Below the pieces are notes generated by a model. That model was not told where the DNA came from and searched no databases. It was given only the letters and a program-made list of their open reading frames with translations. Positions 26,230 through 35,775 of a stretch of 64,000 nt of DNA are shown here, in pieces (position 1 is the stretch's first letter; each line of letters opens with the position of its first letter). Source of the stretch: an uncultured Prevotellaceae bacterium (GTDB lineage: Bacteria > Bacteroidota > Bacteroidia > Bacteroidales > Muribaculaceae); the NCBI GenBank assembly GCA_937916085.1, contig CALGGO010000060.1, positions 8,545-72,544 of the forward strand, in the 5' to 3' direction. The position numbers and the translations under genes are program-made.

Positions 26230-26402
26230 AGCTTTTATCGTTTTTTATAGGAACGAGGCGTGCCTCGTCAGTTATTTTGAGAAAAAATATTACATAACAC
26301 ACGATTAATTTGCAAAAATACAAAAAAAATGGTTTTAAACAATAGCCGATCTTTATTTTAACGAAAAAAGCCAAGCAATAATGCTCTTTTTCTTTGTCAT
26401 TA

Positions 26403-26418
26403 AGCAAAAGACGTGCCA
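26403..26418 (-). promoter_or_regulatory. Perfect sigma-54-type promoter before the SPFH/GYF/zinc-ribbon operon
   Basis: On the minus strand TGGCACG, four bases, TTGCT (26418 to 26403), exact to the RpoN consensus with W = T. It points at the zinc-ribbon gene; leader about 165 nt. The rest of the 392-bp gap 26230-26621 is AT-rich, with a TATCTTTG box at about 26521 and a TATTTTTG box at about 26585 that read toward the broken methyltransferase. Confidence 0.75.
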
Positions 26419-26621
26419 AAAGTGAGAACTAACAAAAGACTAATGGTGGCATATTGAAATATTTACTGTAAAATAGTTTTTTTAACATTAGTAGACTTGA
26501 TTTTTGCTCGTTTTGATGTTTATCTTTGCATTAAAAACTCAAATTATTTTTACGTCATTATTAAGTAATGTGAACGAAAATGATTATTTTTGCAATTTAA
26601 TAATACTTTATCTCACTATTC

Positions 26622-26789
26622 ATGGCAAAAGAAAAAGAAATCCCAAACTATAATACATTTTCAGATATAATTGCAGCAGAGTCAATTATTCCAATAATGT
26701 TCCCTGCTGAACGTGAGACAAATGGTTCATTAAGAGTGCTATCTTTGTTCTCGGGTTGTGGCGGTATGGATCTAGGTTTTTGCATATGA
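26622..26789 (+). pseudogene. Truncated DNA cytosine-5 methyltransferase (N-terminal stub)
   Basis: A 55-codon frame from ATG 26622 ends RVLSLFSGCGGMDLGF plus two residues. This is motif I (SAM-binding FxGxGG) of C5 cytosine methyltransferases, with a typical short N-terminal extension. The rest of the enzyme (usually 300 or more residues) is missing: the sequence switches just after LGF and stops at TGA 26787-26789. Remnant of a defence locus. Confidence 0.8.
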
Positions 26790-26992
26790 TAATTTTTGAT
26801 AATATGATTGTTAATAGTGAATATCACCAGTGGTTTGTTGCGCTGAAGAATAGTATTCGTCAGTGTCAAATTAAAGCGGCATTGAACGTCAATAGGGAAC
26901 TCCTTTCATTGTATTGGCAATTAGGAAAAGAGATTGTGTTAATTTCGTGGGTTGCGAGTTGGCGTTGTCTTGGCAATCTATGGGCAAGGTAG
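26786..26992 (+). pseudogene. Truncated DUF1016 (YhcG-type) nuclease stub
   Basis: The ATG at 26786 overlaps the methyltransferase stop (ATGA). Residues 1-43 match the DUF1016 N-terminal pattern (WFVALKNSIRQCQ, AALNVNRELLSLYWQLGKEIV). After LGKEIV the frame diverges into unrelated residues and ends at 26992; the PD-(D/E)xK nuclease part is absent. A second deletion junction is therefore near 26937. Confidence 0.75.
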
Positions 26993-27147
26993 AAAGGTAT
27001 TTGTTTGCCAAGACTGCGAGAACTTGTTATGTTGCCAAGTGACCGAGTTGGGCATGATAGACCTCGGAAAAAACCAAACAATTTTGTTTTTTCACTCAAC
27101 TTGCACTAATTTTGCAAAAAATTTCACAAAAACAGAAGATATAAGTT

Positions 27148-29193
27148 ATGGAAGAGAAGAAGAAATATGCACGCACTCTCGTGACAACGGCGTTGCCTTA
27201 CGCCAACGGCCCAGTCCACATTGGTCACCTGGCCGGAGTTTATGTACCTGCCGACATCTACGTCCGCTATCTGCGCCTCAAGGGCGAGGACGTGATAATG
27301 ATTGGCGGCAGCGACGAGCACGGCGTGCCCATTACCATCAAAGCACAGAAGGAAGGTGTTACACCACAAGACATTGTTGACCGCTATCACAAGATAATAA
27401 AGGACTCGATGGAAGGGTTGGGCATCTCGTTCGACATCTATGGCCGCACCACCAGCGAGACGCACCGCAAGACCGCCAGCGAGTTTTTCAAGACGCTCTA
27501 CGACAAGGGAGAGTTCATTGAGAAGACCAGTATGCAGTTCTATGACGAGGAGGCCGACCAGTGGCTAGCCGACCGTTATATCACCGGCACCTGCCCGCAC
27601 TGCGGCAACGAGGGAGCCTACGGCGACCAGTGCGAGGTGTGCGGCACGTCGCTCAACGCCACCGACTTGATTAATCCCAAGAGTGCCATCACCGGCAACG
27701 TGCCAGTGCTCAAGGAGACCAAGCATTGGTACATGCCTCTCGACAAGTGGGAGCCTCGTCTGCGCCAGTGGATTCTCGAGGAGCACAAGGAATGGAAGAC
27801 CAACGTCTATGGCCAGTGCAAGTCGTGGCTCGACGCCGGGCTGCAGCCCCGTGCCGTGACGCGTGACCTCGACTGGGGAATCCCCGTGCCTATCGAGGGT
27901 GCCGAGGGAAAGGTGCTTTATGTGTGGTTTGACGCGCCTATTGGCTACATCAGCAACACTATAGATTTGCTGCCAGAAGACTGGGAGAAATACTGGAAAG
28001 ACCCCGATTCTCGCATCATTCACTTCATAGGCAAGGACAACATTGTGTTCCACTGCCTTATCTTCCCTGCTATGCTTATGGCGGAGGGCTCTTACCAGAT
28101 ACCCGATAATGTGCCTGCCAACGAGTTCCTCAACCTCGAGGACGACAAGATTTCTACCAGCCGCAACTGGGCGGTGTGGCTGCATGAGTATCTCGAGGAC
28201 TTCCCCGGCAAGCAGGACGTGCTGCGTTATGTGCTCACTGCCAATGCTCCCGAGACCAAAGACAACAACTTCACTTGGAAAGACTTCCAGGACCGCAACA
28301 ACAACGAGCTGGTGGCTATCTTGGGCAACTTCGTGAACCGTGCCATCGTATTGACCAACAAATACTTCGACGGCGTGATTCCCGAGGCGCATGAGCTCAC
28401 CGACTACGACCGCGCCACCATCGAGGAGTTTAAGGGCGTGAAAGACGAACTTGGCAAGGCTCTCGACACCTTCCATTTCCGCGCCGCTCTCGCCGAGGCG
28501 ATGAAACTGGCGCGCATCGGTAACAAGTATCTTGCCGACACCGAGCCTTGGAAACTCGCTAAGACCGACATGGCGCGCGTGGAGACTATCATGAACATTG
28601 CTTTGCAAATCACCGCCAATCTCGCCATCGCCTTCGAGCCATTCCTGCCCTTCAGCGCCGAGAAGCTGCGCAAGATGATAAATCTTGAGAGTGCCGACTG
28701 GAACAAACTCGGCTCTATCGACATCCTCAGTGCCGGTGACCGTGTTGAAAAGCCTGTACTGCTCTTCGAGAAAATCGATGACGAGACTATCAAGGTTCAG
28801 ACCGACCGCCTAGAGCGCATCAAGCAGGAGAATATCCTCAAGAACTTCACGCCTAAGGCCGTGGCGCCTACAGTGTCGTTCGACGACTTCCAGAAACTCG
28901 ACATACGCGTGGGCAAGGTGCTCACCTGCGAGAAGGTGAAGAAAGCCGACAAGCTTCTCAAGTTCACCATCGACGACGGCATGAAGGGACGCACCATTGT
29001 TTCGGGTATCGCCAAGTTTTACAACCCCGAGGACCTCGTGGGCAAGGAAGTGTGCTTCATCGCCAACTTCGCACCCCGCACCCTCAAGGGCATTGAGTCG
29101 CAAGGCATGATTCTCAGCGCCGAGGACGCCGACGGCCGCCTAGTGGTCATTGGCCCCCACGGAGAAGTCCGCCCCGGCGTGCAAGTGGGATAA
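27148..29193 (+). CDS. metG: Methionyl-tRNA synthetase
   Basis: A 681-residue class I synthetase. HIGH motif HIGH at about residues 24-27, zinc-binding cysteines starting at C149 (CPHCG and CEVCG), a KMSKS equivalent KISTSR at 334-339, and a C-terminal tRNA-binding EMAP/Arc1p-like domain (about 575-681, KLDIRVGKVLTCEKV). Full length for the two-domain type. The upstream 150 bp contains the junk right of the DUF1016 stub; promoter not clear. A hairpin follows at 29211. Confidence 0.98.
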   Translation: MEEKKKYARTLVTTALPYANGPVHIGHLAGVYVPADIYVRYLRLKGEDVIMIGGSDEHGVPITIKAQKEGVTPQDIVDRYHKIIKDSMEGLGISFDIYGRTTSETHRKTASEFFKTLYDKGEFIEKTSMQFYDEEADQWLADRYITGTCPHCGNEGAYGDQCEVCGTSLNATDLINPKSAITGNVPVLKETKHWYMPLDKWEPRLRQWILEEHKEWKTNVYGQCKSWLDAGLQPRAVTRDLDWGIPVPIEGAEGKVLYVWFDAPIGYISNTIDLLPEDWEKYWKDPDSRIIHFIGKDNIVFHCLIFPAMLMAEGSYQIPDNVPANEFLNLEDDKISTSRNWAVWLHEYLEDFPGKQDVLRYVLTANAPETKDNNFTWKDFQDRNNNELVAILGNFVNRAIVLTNKYFDGVIPEAHELTDYDRATIEEFKGVKDELGKALDTFHFRAALAEAMKLARIGNKYLADTEPWKLAKTDMARVETIMNIALQITANLAIAFEPFLPFSAEKLRKMINLESADWNKLGSIDILSAGDRVEKPVLLFEKIDDETIKVQTDRLERIKQENILKNFTPKAVAPTVSFDDFQKLDIRVGKVLTCEKVKKADKLLKFTIDDGMKGRTIVSGIAKFYNPEDLVGKEVCFIANFAPRTLKGIESQGMILSAEDADGRLVVIGPHGEVRPGVQVG

Positions 29194-29210
29194 CATCAAT
29201 GCACAATTAA

Positions 29211-29271
29211 CCCGAATCGGTCATTAGGATTTATACAAAAAAACTCATAATCTCCTAATGACCGATTTGGG
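29211..29271. terminator. Bidirectional hairpin between metG and MFS gene
   Basis: Arms of 19 bp (AATCGGTCATTAGGA paired with TCCTAATGACCGATT, plus CCC/GGG ends) around a 23-bp loop, between convergent genes. Parts of the arm recur at about 9398-9416 and 54599-54614. Confidence 0.75.
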
Positions 29272-29272
29272 T

Positions 29273-30448
29273 TTAATCTTTTTGGGGTGGCAGACTCTGG
29301 AAATGACGAGTTGCCCACACCTGCAACAAGAACACAACGCTTAATATGCAGCCCACTTTGTAAGGCCCAGTGATATCGTCACCAAACAAGCCTTTCGACA
29401 TTGGCATCACAATCAGTGGCGACACAAATTGTCCTAAGTATAGCGCCGCCGAGAGCAACGGCATGACGGTAGAGACCGAGTCACGACCGCCCTTGATGCT
29501 GGCAATGGTGTTGAGATAAGGAACTCCCACTCCTGTGGCAATGCCCACCAGCATCGAGCCTATCAAGACCATCAGCAATGAGCCATTAATATATGAGGCA
29601 TAGCCAAGCAGGAAGCAAAGCGGTGCGAAATATTTTATGATCATGCGAAACCTGTGCATCAGTCCGCCAAAGGCGAGTCCAACGAAGAATGCAACAACAT
29701 CAAGCCCTACCATAATCATCGTGATGGCATTTGAAGAAAGCGCAGTCTGCTTGCTGGCGATTATAGCAAAATTGGTTGGAAAGATGAAAAAAAGAATCAT
29801 CAGCAGCAACATGCCTGTCACCGACGGGTGGAACTTAAGAAGTTGGCGTGGGTGGAACGGAACGCCGTGCTTGTTAGAGGCACCCAATTGTGCGTCAGGA
29901 AGCCATAGCCAAACCATCACTACGGCAATCAAGCCAATAAGATATACCAGGAAAGCATAATTCCACTGAACGGTAGCCAATATTCCAGCAAGGAGTGTGG
30001 CAACCACACCGCCCATCTGGTTCATAGCCGCCGAGAGCCCCATAAGGCGCGCCTGTTCTTCAGGCGGGAAATAGTAGGCAAGCAGACCTGTTGACAACGG
30101 CATGATTAATCCCACACTGATTCCCAAAACAGCACGCATCAACAGCAGGATGTAGATGTTATCAACAAAAAAACACCCTGCACCCGCAGCCACATAGAGC
30201 AGCAGTCCAGTTGTTGCGATGGTGCGTGTACTAACACGTCGGCTAAATTGCAAAAACAAGATGTTGGTAATGATGATAAATAGGGCAGGCATGCTGACGA
30301 TGAGTTGTACCAGCATTTCGGATGCCGACGAGAAATGATTCTTGATAATGCCCAGTGCAGGTGCTATAGCAGCTCCTGCCATCACGGTGAGCAGCGACAT
30401 AGAAAGGATGGTAGCTGTCACCCGTTTAGATACTTTATTCTGTTTCAT
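29273..30448 (-). CDS. MFS transporter
   Basis: A 391-residue major facilitator protein with about 12 membrane helices. The loop between helices 2 and 3 (FSRRVSTRT) and the PLSTGLLAYYFPPEEQARLMG region resemble drug/sugar-type MFS exporters. Substrate unknown. A TACTTTTG box (minus strand, about 30512-30505) is placed as a -7 element. Monocistronic. Confidence 0.9.
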   Translation of the reverse strand: MKQNKVSKRVTATILSMSLLTVMAGAAIAPALGIIKNHFSSASEMLVQLIVSMPALFIIITNILFLQFSRRVSTRTIATTGLLLYVAAGAGCFFVDNIYILLLMRAVLGISVGLIMPLSTGLLAYYFPPEEQARLMGLSAAMNQMGGVVATLLAGILATVQWNYAFLVYLIGLIAVVMVWLWLPDAQLGASNKHGVPFHPRQLLKFHPSVTGMLLLMILFFIFPTNFAIIASKQTALSSNAITMIMVGLDVVAFFVGLAFGGLMHRFRMIIKYFAPLCFLLGYASYINGSLLMVLIGSMLVGIATGVGVPYLNTIASIKGGRDSVSTVMPLLSAALYLGQFVSPLIVMPMSKGLFGDDITGPYKVGCILSVVFLLQVWATRHFQSLPPQKD

Positions 30449-30654
30449 TTAAAAATCGGGAGTTTCAGCTCTACCAAGCTTTTTGTTCGTTAAAAAATCG
30501 GATGCAAAAGTACAAAAAATTACCAATAGCAATAGGTTGTACAGCCAGTTAAAAAAACAAAAAAACTCGATTATACAAAGCTCTCATAGAAACTTTTTTT
30601 GACTATTTTTGCAGTAAATCACTTAATTATTATATAATTAAACACAACAAGATT

Positions 30655-30963
30655 ATGTCAAAAACAGTTGAAATTCAGATTGAAAAAAGCAGCAATTTGG
30701 TCGATGGATTGCGCAAGCACTTAAATGCAAATGGTACAGGCGTGACAAGCGCCGAGATTGCCAGCATGGAACAGAATGTGAAAGAACTGGCAGCCGCTAA
30801 CGAGGAGGTAGAACGCCTGCGTGCCGAACTCGCTCCTAAAGTGAAACGCATGAGTGAAATCATGGCAAAAGTGAAGGCTGCCTATGCCGAGAAGAAAAAG
30901 ATGCTAAAAGCATGTTATTCGCAAGAGCAATGGGCTAATTACGGCATACCCGACAAGCGATAA
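30655..30963 (+). CDS. Small coiled-coil protein of unknown function
   Basis: A 102-residue hydrophilic protein. Residues 35-90 form a predicted coiled coil rich in Glu, Ala, Lys (NVKELAAANEEVERLRAEL), ending YSQEQWANYGIPDKR. No signal or membrane segment. A TATTTTTG promoter box at 30604-30611 precedes it by 44 bp, so it appears to be an independently expressed gene. Family not recognised. Confidence 0.7.
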   Translation: MSKTVEIQIEKSSNLVDGLRKHLNANGTGVTSAEIASMEQNVKELAAANEEVERLRAELAPKVKRMSEIMAKVKAAYAEKKKMLKACYSQEQWANYGIPDKR

Positions 30964-31041
30964 AAATTATTACTATCCTTTTTCGTTTGTCACTACAACA
31001 TGCTTGTGGCGATCATCACATCGCCATTCAAGTAACAATCT

Positions 31042-31079
31042 CAACCTCGTCATCGGTGACCGTCACGATGGCGAGGTTG
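31042..31079. terminator. Hairpin between convergent small genes
   Basis: CAACCTCGtCATCG paired with CGATGgCGAGGTTG (one G-T pair) around a 10-base loop. It lies between the convergent genes at 30655 and 31234. The rest of 30964-31233 shows nothing else I can name. Confidence 0.55.
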
Positions 31080-31233
31080 CTGATTAGTGATGAATGAACT
31101 TTTGCAGCAAAAATTCCCTCCATCCTCTTCTCCGGCAAAAAACAACCTATCGCCGCCTAATTGGGTGGCAAACCCGATATAATTGCTATCTTTAGTTTTG
31201 GATTTAGAGGCTAAATAACAATTAACGAACAAA

Positions 31234-31533
31234 CTATCTCTCTTTGAATTTATCCTTATATTGTGAGAACAGGTTGTAATAAGCTTTCATGTTGCCTAAT
31301 TCATACCACTGGCTCACCAGCGACGGATGTGAGTCTAAATCTATAATGTGCGCATCCTTTATCTGGTGGTCCTTGTTCTGATGCAAGTCAAGCTCGCGGT
31401 AAGGCAGAGTGATGCCGCCATACTCATAATAACCAGCCGAGTAATAGTCCACCTTGTCGGTCTGCGCCATCACATCGGCAGCAGTCAGCAAAAACACGAT
31501 AAAATATAGTAAGACGTTGAAAATCTTTGTCAT
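31234..31533 (-). CDS. Small secreted protein of unknown function
   Basis: A 99-residue protein with a signal peptide (residues 1-23, ending VMAQ). The mature 76 residues are rich in Tyr, His and Asp (VDYYSAGYYEYGG) and have no cysteine. A TATCTTTG box (31561-31554, minus strand) lies about 20 bp before the ATG, giving a very short leader. No family recognised. Confidence 0.65.
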   Translation of the reverse strand: MTKIFNVLLYFIVFLLTAADVMAQTDKVDYYSAGYYEYGGITLPYRELDLHQNKDHQIKDAHIIDLDSHPSLVSQWYELGNMKAYYNLFSQYKDKFKER

Positions 31534-31720
31534 AATTAATTCATATTTTGTGGCAAAGATAGTGAAAAAGATTAATAAAACACAAATAATTAACGATATA
31601 AGTGTTGCAAAGTCAATGCTTTTTTCAAAAAACTAGCAACTACAAACTAATAACTAAAAACTATTTTGTACCTTTGCACCTTGAAATAAATAATAAATAT
31701 AATATAACTCAATAGGTAAT

Positions 31721-34492
31721 ATGGAATATAATTTCAACGAGATTGAGAAGAAGTGGCAACAGTATTGGAAGGAAAACGACGTCTATAAGGTAGATATCGA
31801 CGAGAGCAAGCCCAAGTTCTATGTTCTCGATATGTTTCCTTATCCCAGTGGCGCGGGACTGCATGTGGGGCATCCGCTGGGCTACATCGCCAGCGACATC
31901 TATGCGCGCTACAAGCGTCACAAGGGCTTTAACGTGCTGCACCCCATGGGCTACGACGCTTACGGTCTGCCAGCCGAGCAATATGCCATCCAAACCGGTC
32001 AGCATCCCGAGGTGACTACTAACGAGAACATCGCCCGCTACCGCGAGCAGCTCGACAAGATAGGATTCAGCTTTGACTGGGACCGCGAGGTAAGAACTTG
32101 CGAACCAAAATATTACAAGTGGACTCAATGGGCATTCCTACAGATGTTCAAGAGCTACTACAACACCGCTCTCGACAAGGCGCGACCCATTACCGAACTC
32201 GTGGAATACTTCGAGAAAAACGGCAGCGAGGGTTGCAACGCCCACACTAATGCCAAAATGGAGTTTACCGCCGACGAGTGGCGTGCCATGACCGATGCCG
32301 AGAAGAGCCAGGCGCTGATGAACTACCGCATCGCCTACCTGGGCAATACTATGGTGAACTGGTGTCCTGAGTTGGGTACCGTGCTCGCCAACGACGAGGT
32401 GAGCGAGGGACTTTCCATTCGTGGTGGTTATCCGGTGGAGCAGAAGGTGATGCGCCAGTGGTGCCTGCGCGTGAGTGCCTACGCCGGCCGCTTGCTGCGC
32501 GACCTCGACACTATCGAGTGGAGCGACTCTATCAAAGAGACTCAGAAGAACTGGATAGGCTACAGCGAGGGTGCCGAGATGCTCTTCCCCATCGTGGGCA
32601 GCGACGAGCAGTTGCTCATCTTCACCACCCGCGCCGACACTATCTTTGGCGTGACTTTCATGGTGCTGGCGCCCGAGAGCGAGTATGTAGATCAGGTGGT
32701 TACCGCCGAGCAGCGCGCTGCCGTTGATGCCTACCTTAACGAGGTGAAGCACAAGACCGAGCGCGAGCGTCTCATCGAGAAGAAGGTGAGCGGTGTGTTC
32801 AGCGGCAGCTATGCCGTCAACCCCGTCACTGGCAAGGAGATACCCATCTACATCAGCGACTATGTGCTGGCTGGCTACGGCACTGGTGCCATCATGGCGG
32901 TGCCTGCTCACGACAGCCGCGACTATGCCTTTGCTAAGCATTTCGACCTGCCTATCATCCCATTGATTGAGGGTGCCGACATCAGCGAGGAGAGCTTCGA
33001 TGCCAAGGACGGCATAATGATGAACTCCAGCAACGAGCGGTTGCAGCTCAACGGACTCCAAGTGAAGGACGCTATCGCCAAAACCAAAGAATATATCGAA
33101 AAGGCGGGAATAGGCAAGGTGAAGGTGAACTACCGCCTGCGCGACGCCATCTTCAGCCGTCAGCGCTACTGGGGCGAGCCGTTCCCCATCTACTACGACG
33201 AGGACGGTCAGCCACAGCCTCTCGACGAGAGCGAGCTGCCATTGCAGCTGCCCGAGGTTGACAAGTTCCTGCCCACCGAGACTGGCGAGCCTCCACTGGG
33301 ACGCGCCAAGAACTGGGTGGCAGCCAACGGCCGTCCGCTGGAGCTGAACACCATGCCAGGCTTTGCCGGCTCGAGTGCCTACTATCTGCGCTACATGGAC
33401 CCCCACAACGACGAGGCTCTCGTGAGCAAGCGCGCCGATGACTATTGGCGTCAGGTTGACCTCTATGTGGGTGGTACCGAACACGCTACAGGTCACTTGA
33501 TTTACAGCCGTTTCTGGAACAAGTTCCTCTACGACTACGGTTATGTGTGCGAGGCCGAGCCGTTCCGCAAGTTGGTCAACCAGGGAATGATTCAGGGTCG
33601 CTCCAATTTCGTTTACCGCATCAAGGACACCAACAAGTTTGTGTCGTTCAACCTCAAGAAAGACTATGACACCACTCCCATTCATGTGGATGTGAATATC
33701 GTGAGCAACGACGTGCTCAATATTGAGAAGTTCAAGGCTTGGAGACCCGAGTTTGCCGATGCTGAGTTCATCTTTGAGAATGACAAGTACATCTGCGGAT
33801 GGGCGATTGAGAAGATGTCGAAGTCGATGTTCAACGTGGTGAACCCCGACGACATCGTGGAGCGCTATGGTGCCGACACTCTGCGTCTCTATGAGATGTT
33901 CCTGGGTCCTGTTGAGGCAAGCAAGCCTTGGGACACCAACGGTATCGACGGCGTGAATCGCTTCCTCAAGCGTCTGTGGGGACTCTTCTTCAAGGGCGAC
34001 GAACTTCAACTCATCGACGAGAAGCCTAGTGCCGAGGCGCTGAAGTCGATTCACAAGCTCATCAAGAAAGTGAGTCAAGACATTGAGCAGTTCTCCTATA
34101 ACACCAGCGTGGCGGCGTTCATGATTTGCTCTAATGAGCTTAAAGACATGAAATGCAAGACCAAGAGCGTGTATCGCGACTTCGTGGTGCTCCTTGCTCC
34201 ATTTGCACCTCACATCGCCGAGGAGCTGTGGCACCAGTTGGGCGAGCAGGGTACCGTGTGCGACGCCCAGTGGCCCACTTGGAACGAGGAATACCTCAAG
34301 GAGAGTATGGTAAAATATACAGTGCTCTTCAACGGCAAGCCCCGCTTCAACATCGAGGTTCCTGCCGGCACTCCCAATGATGAGGTGCAGAAGGTTGCCC
34401 TCACCCACGACGGCGCTGCCCGCTGGCTCGACGGCAAGCAGCCCAAGAAGGTCATCGTAGTGCCCAACAAGATTGTGAATGTGGTAGTATAG
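31721..34492 (+). CDS. leuS: Leucyl-tRNA synthetase
   Basis: A 923-residue class I synthetase. HIGH motif HVGH in YPSGAGLHVGHPLG near residue 45, the CP1 editing domain (about 230-420), KMSKS at 698-702, and an anticodon-binding C-terminal region. Full length. Leader contains TNNNAAC heptads (TAGCAAC, TACAAAC, TAATAAC, TAAAAAC; 31636-31663) followed by a TACCTTTG box at 31669-31676. Confidence 0.98.
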   Translation: MEYNFNEIEKKWQQYWKENDVYKVDIDESKPKFYVLDMFPYPSGAGLHVGHPLGYIASDIYARYKRHKGFNVLHPMGYDAYGLPAEQYAIQTGQHPEVTTNENIARYREQLDKIGFSFDWDREVRTCEPKYYKWTQWAFLQMFKSYYNTALDKARPITELVEYFEKNGSEGCNAHTNAKMEFTADEWRAMTDAEKSQALMNYRIAYLGNTMVNWCPELGTVLANDEVSEGLSIRGGYPVEQKVMRQWCLRVSAYAGRLLRDLDTIEWSDSIKETQKNWIGYSEGAEMLFPIVGSDEQLLIFTTRADTIFGVTFMVLAPESEYVDQVVTAEQRAAVDAYLNEVKHKTERERLIEKKVSGVFSGSYAVNPVTGKEIPIYISDYVLAGYGTGAIMAVPAHDSRDYAFAKHFDLPIIPLIEGADISEESFDAKDGIMMNSSNERLQLNGLQVKDAIAKTKEYIEKAGIGKVKVNYRLRDAIFSRQRYWGEPFPIYYDEDGQPQPLDESELPLQLPEVDKFLPTETGEPPLGRAKNWVAANGRPLELNTMPGFAGSSAYYLRYMDPHNDEALVSKRADDYWRQVDLYVGGTEHATGHLIYSRFWNKFLYDYGYVCEAEPFRKLVNQGMIQGRSNFVYRIKDTNKFVSFNLKKDYDTTPIHVDVNIVSNDVLNIEKFKAWRPEFADAEFIFENDKYICGWAIEKMSKSMFNVVNPDDIVERYGADTLRLYEMFLGPVEASKPWDTNGIDGVNRFLKRLWGLFFKGDELQLIDEKPSAEALKSIHKLIKKVSQDIEQFSYNTSVAAFMICSNELKDMKCKTKSVYRDFVVLLAPFAPHIAEELWHQLGEQGTVCDAQWPTWNEEYLKESMVKYTVLFNGKPRFNIEVPAGTPNDEVQKVALTHDGAARWLDGKQPKKVIVVPNKIVNVVV

Positions 34493-34495
34493 CCG

Positions 34496-34581
34496 ACAAG
34501 CTGACGAGGAACAAGCTAACGAGGCAAAAGAATTATCCTCTACCATTGCCTTGTTTACTCGTCAGCTTGTCAGCTTGTTAG
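34496..34581 (+). repeat. Paired octamer arrays between leuS and acyltransferase gene
   Basis: The right part holds four octamers at exact 8-bp spacing (CTTGTTTA 34550, CTCGTCAG 34558, CTTGTCAG 34566, CTTGTTAG 34574) followed by eight bases and the ATG at 34590. The left part, just after the leuS stop, holds the reverse complement (GACAAGCTGACGAG, 34496-34509), so the gap can fold into a hairpin. Confidence 0.88.
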
Positions 34582-34589
34582 CAAAAATA

Positions 34590-35591
34590 ATGAAAAAAGA
34601 GCGACTTCCCTGGCTTGACTATGTGAGGTTTTTCAGTATCTTCCTGGTGATACTGTTTCACACGCCTCCACAAACGCCAATCATGGATGGCAAGATTATC
34701 ATCAACTTGCGCATCCCGCTCTTCTTTTGCATCTCAGGGTTCCTGTTCAACATTGGCAAATACAGCTCATTCGGGCAGTTCTTCAGCCATCGTGGCAAGC
34801 AGATTTTAGTGCCTTATTTCACATTTTTCATAGTTTTCTATGCTCTGTGGCTGCTGTTTGGCAAGAGTCTGGGTGATGCCGACGTATCGTGGTGGCAGCC
34901 GCTCGTCGATTTCGTCAAGGGCGAGCCGCACACCGTGCTGGGCACCTTCTGGTATCTCTCGTGCCTGATAGTGATGCAGATTCTCTACTACTTCATGCAG
35001 CGGTGGCTGCCTAGCCAGTGGCTCTTCCCGGCAAGCATACTGCTCTCGGTGGCGGCTATCAACTGTCCGCTAGAGAACTACTGGCACGTGTGGAACGCGA
35101 TGGTCTATATGCCGTTCTACGCCTTTGGCAACAGCTTCAAGAACTATATCTCAAAGGTGGAATTTTCCACACCGCGGCGCACTGCCAGCCTCATAGCCTT
35201 GGGCATAATCTCGCTCGTGATAATGGCATTTAGCATCTACATCGAGGAGAAGAACAGCATGAACGCCATCAAGATAGCCTGTGGCGTGATGGTAATCCCT
35301 ACCTATATCGCCCTCGCCAAGTGGCTTGCCAGCCGCTACGGCCGCAACCGCGTCATCGAGCTGGTGGTGATGAACGGCACTGTCTATCTCGCCTTCCAGA
35401 ACCACACCATAGGCTTTATCAAGGTGATGCTCGAGCGAGCCTTCTACACTGGTGTCATGGACGAGAACATTTGGATAAAGTTTCTATTGCCGTTCCTTGT
35501 TATGGCAGCCATCTTCCCCTTTGCCTGGCTCATCCATAACTACGCCCCCTGGATGCTAGGCAAGAAAAAAGAAGAGACGCTGGGGTACTAA
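34590..35591 (+). CDS. Membrane acyltransferase (acyltransferase-3/OafA-like)
   Basis: A 333-residue polytopic protein from ATG 34590; the longer frame from 34551 would translate the octamer array and is rejected. About nine to ten membrane helices. The first segment WLDYVRFFSIFLVILFHTPP carries the RxxA/H-type start of the acyltransferase-3 family. Such enzymes O-acetylate or succinylate envelope sugars. It follows leuS but has its own leader. Confidence 0.85.
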   Translation: MKKERLPWLDYVRFFSIFLVILFHTPPQTPIMDGKIIINLRIPLFFCISGFLFNIGKYSSFGQFFSHRGKQILVPYFTFFIVFYALWLLFGKSLGDADVSWWQPLVDFVKGEPHTVLGTFWYLSCLIVMQILYYFMQRWLPSQWLFPASILLSVAAINCPLENYWHVWNAMVYMPFYAFGNSFKNYISKVEFSTPRRTASLIALGIISLVIMAFSIYIEEKNSMNAIKIACGVMVIPTYIALAKWLASRYGRNRVIELVVMNGTVYLAFQNHTIGFIKVMLERAFYTGVMDENIWIKFLLPFLVMAAIFPFAWLIHNYAPWMLGKKKEETLGY

Positions 35592-35734
35592 CAGCTAACA
35601 AGTTACAAGCTAACAAGTAAACAAGACAATAGAAAAAGAGTATACTCGGATATGAAATTTTTATAATAAAATTATTATATTTTTAAGCGCAGCTCCAATC
35701 AAGTGGCAAGACTTGTTCATTAAGTTACCATTGT

Positions 35735-35758
35735 CTCGTTAGCTTGTTTGCTCGTCCG
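35735..35758 (+). repeat. Octamer leader array before rdgB
   Basis: CTCGTTAG, CTTGTTTG, CTCGTCCG at 8-bp spacing, then CTAGTAAATT and the ATG at 35776. The inverted form (GCTAACAAG words) lies at 35592-35626 straight after the upstream stop. Same paired layout as 34496-34581. Confidence 0.85.
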
Positions 35759-35775
35759 CTAGTAAATTAAAAAAT

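Noticed and set aside
32138..34546. 802-codon open frame antisense to leuS
   Set aside because: It is the mirror of a conserved GC-skewed synthetase gene; no domain, start context or promoter supports it.
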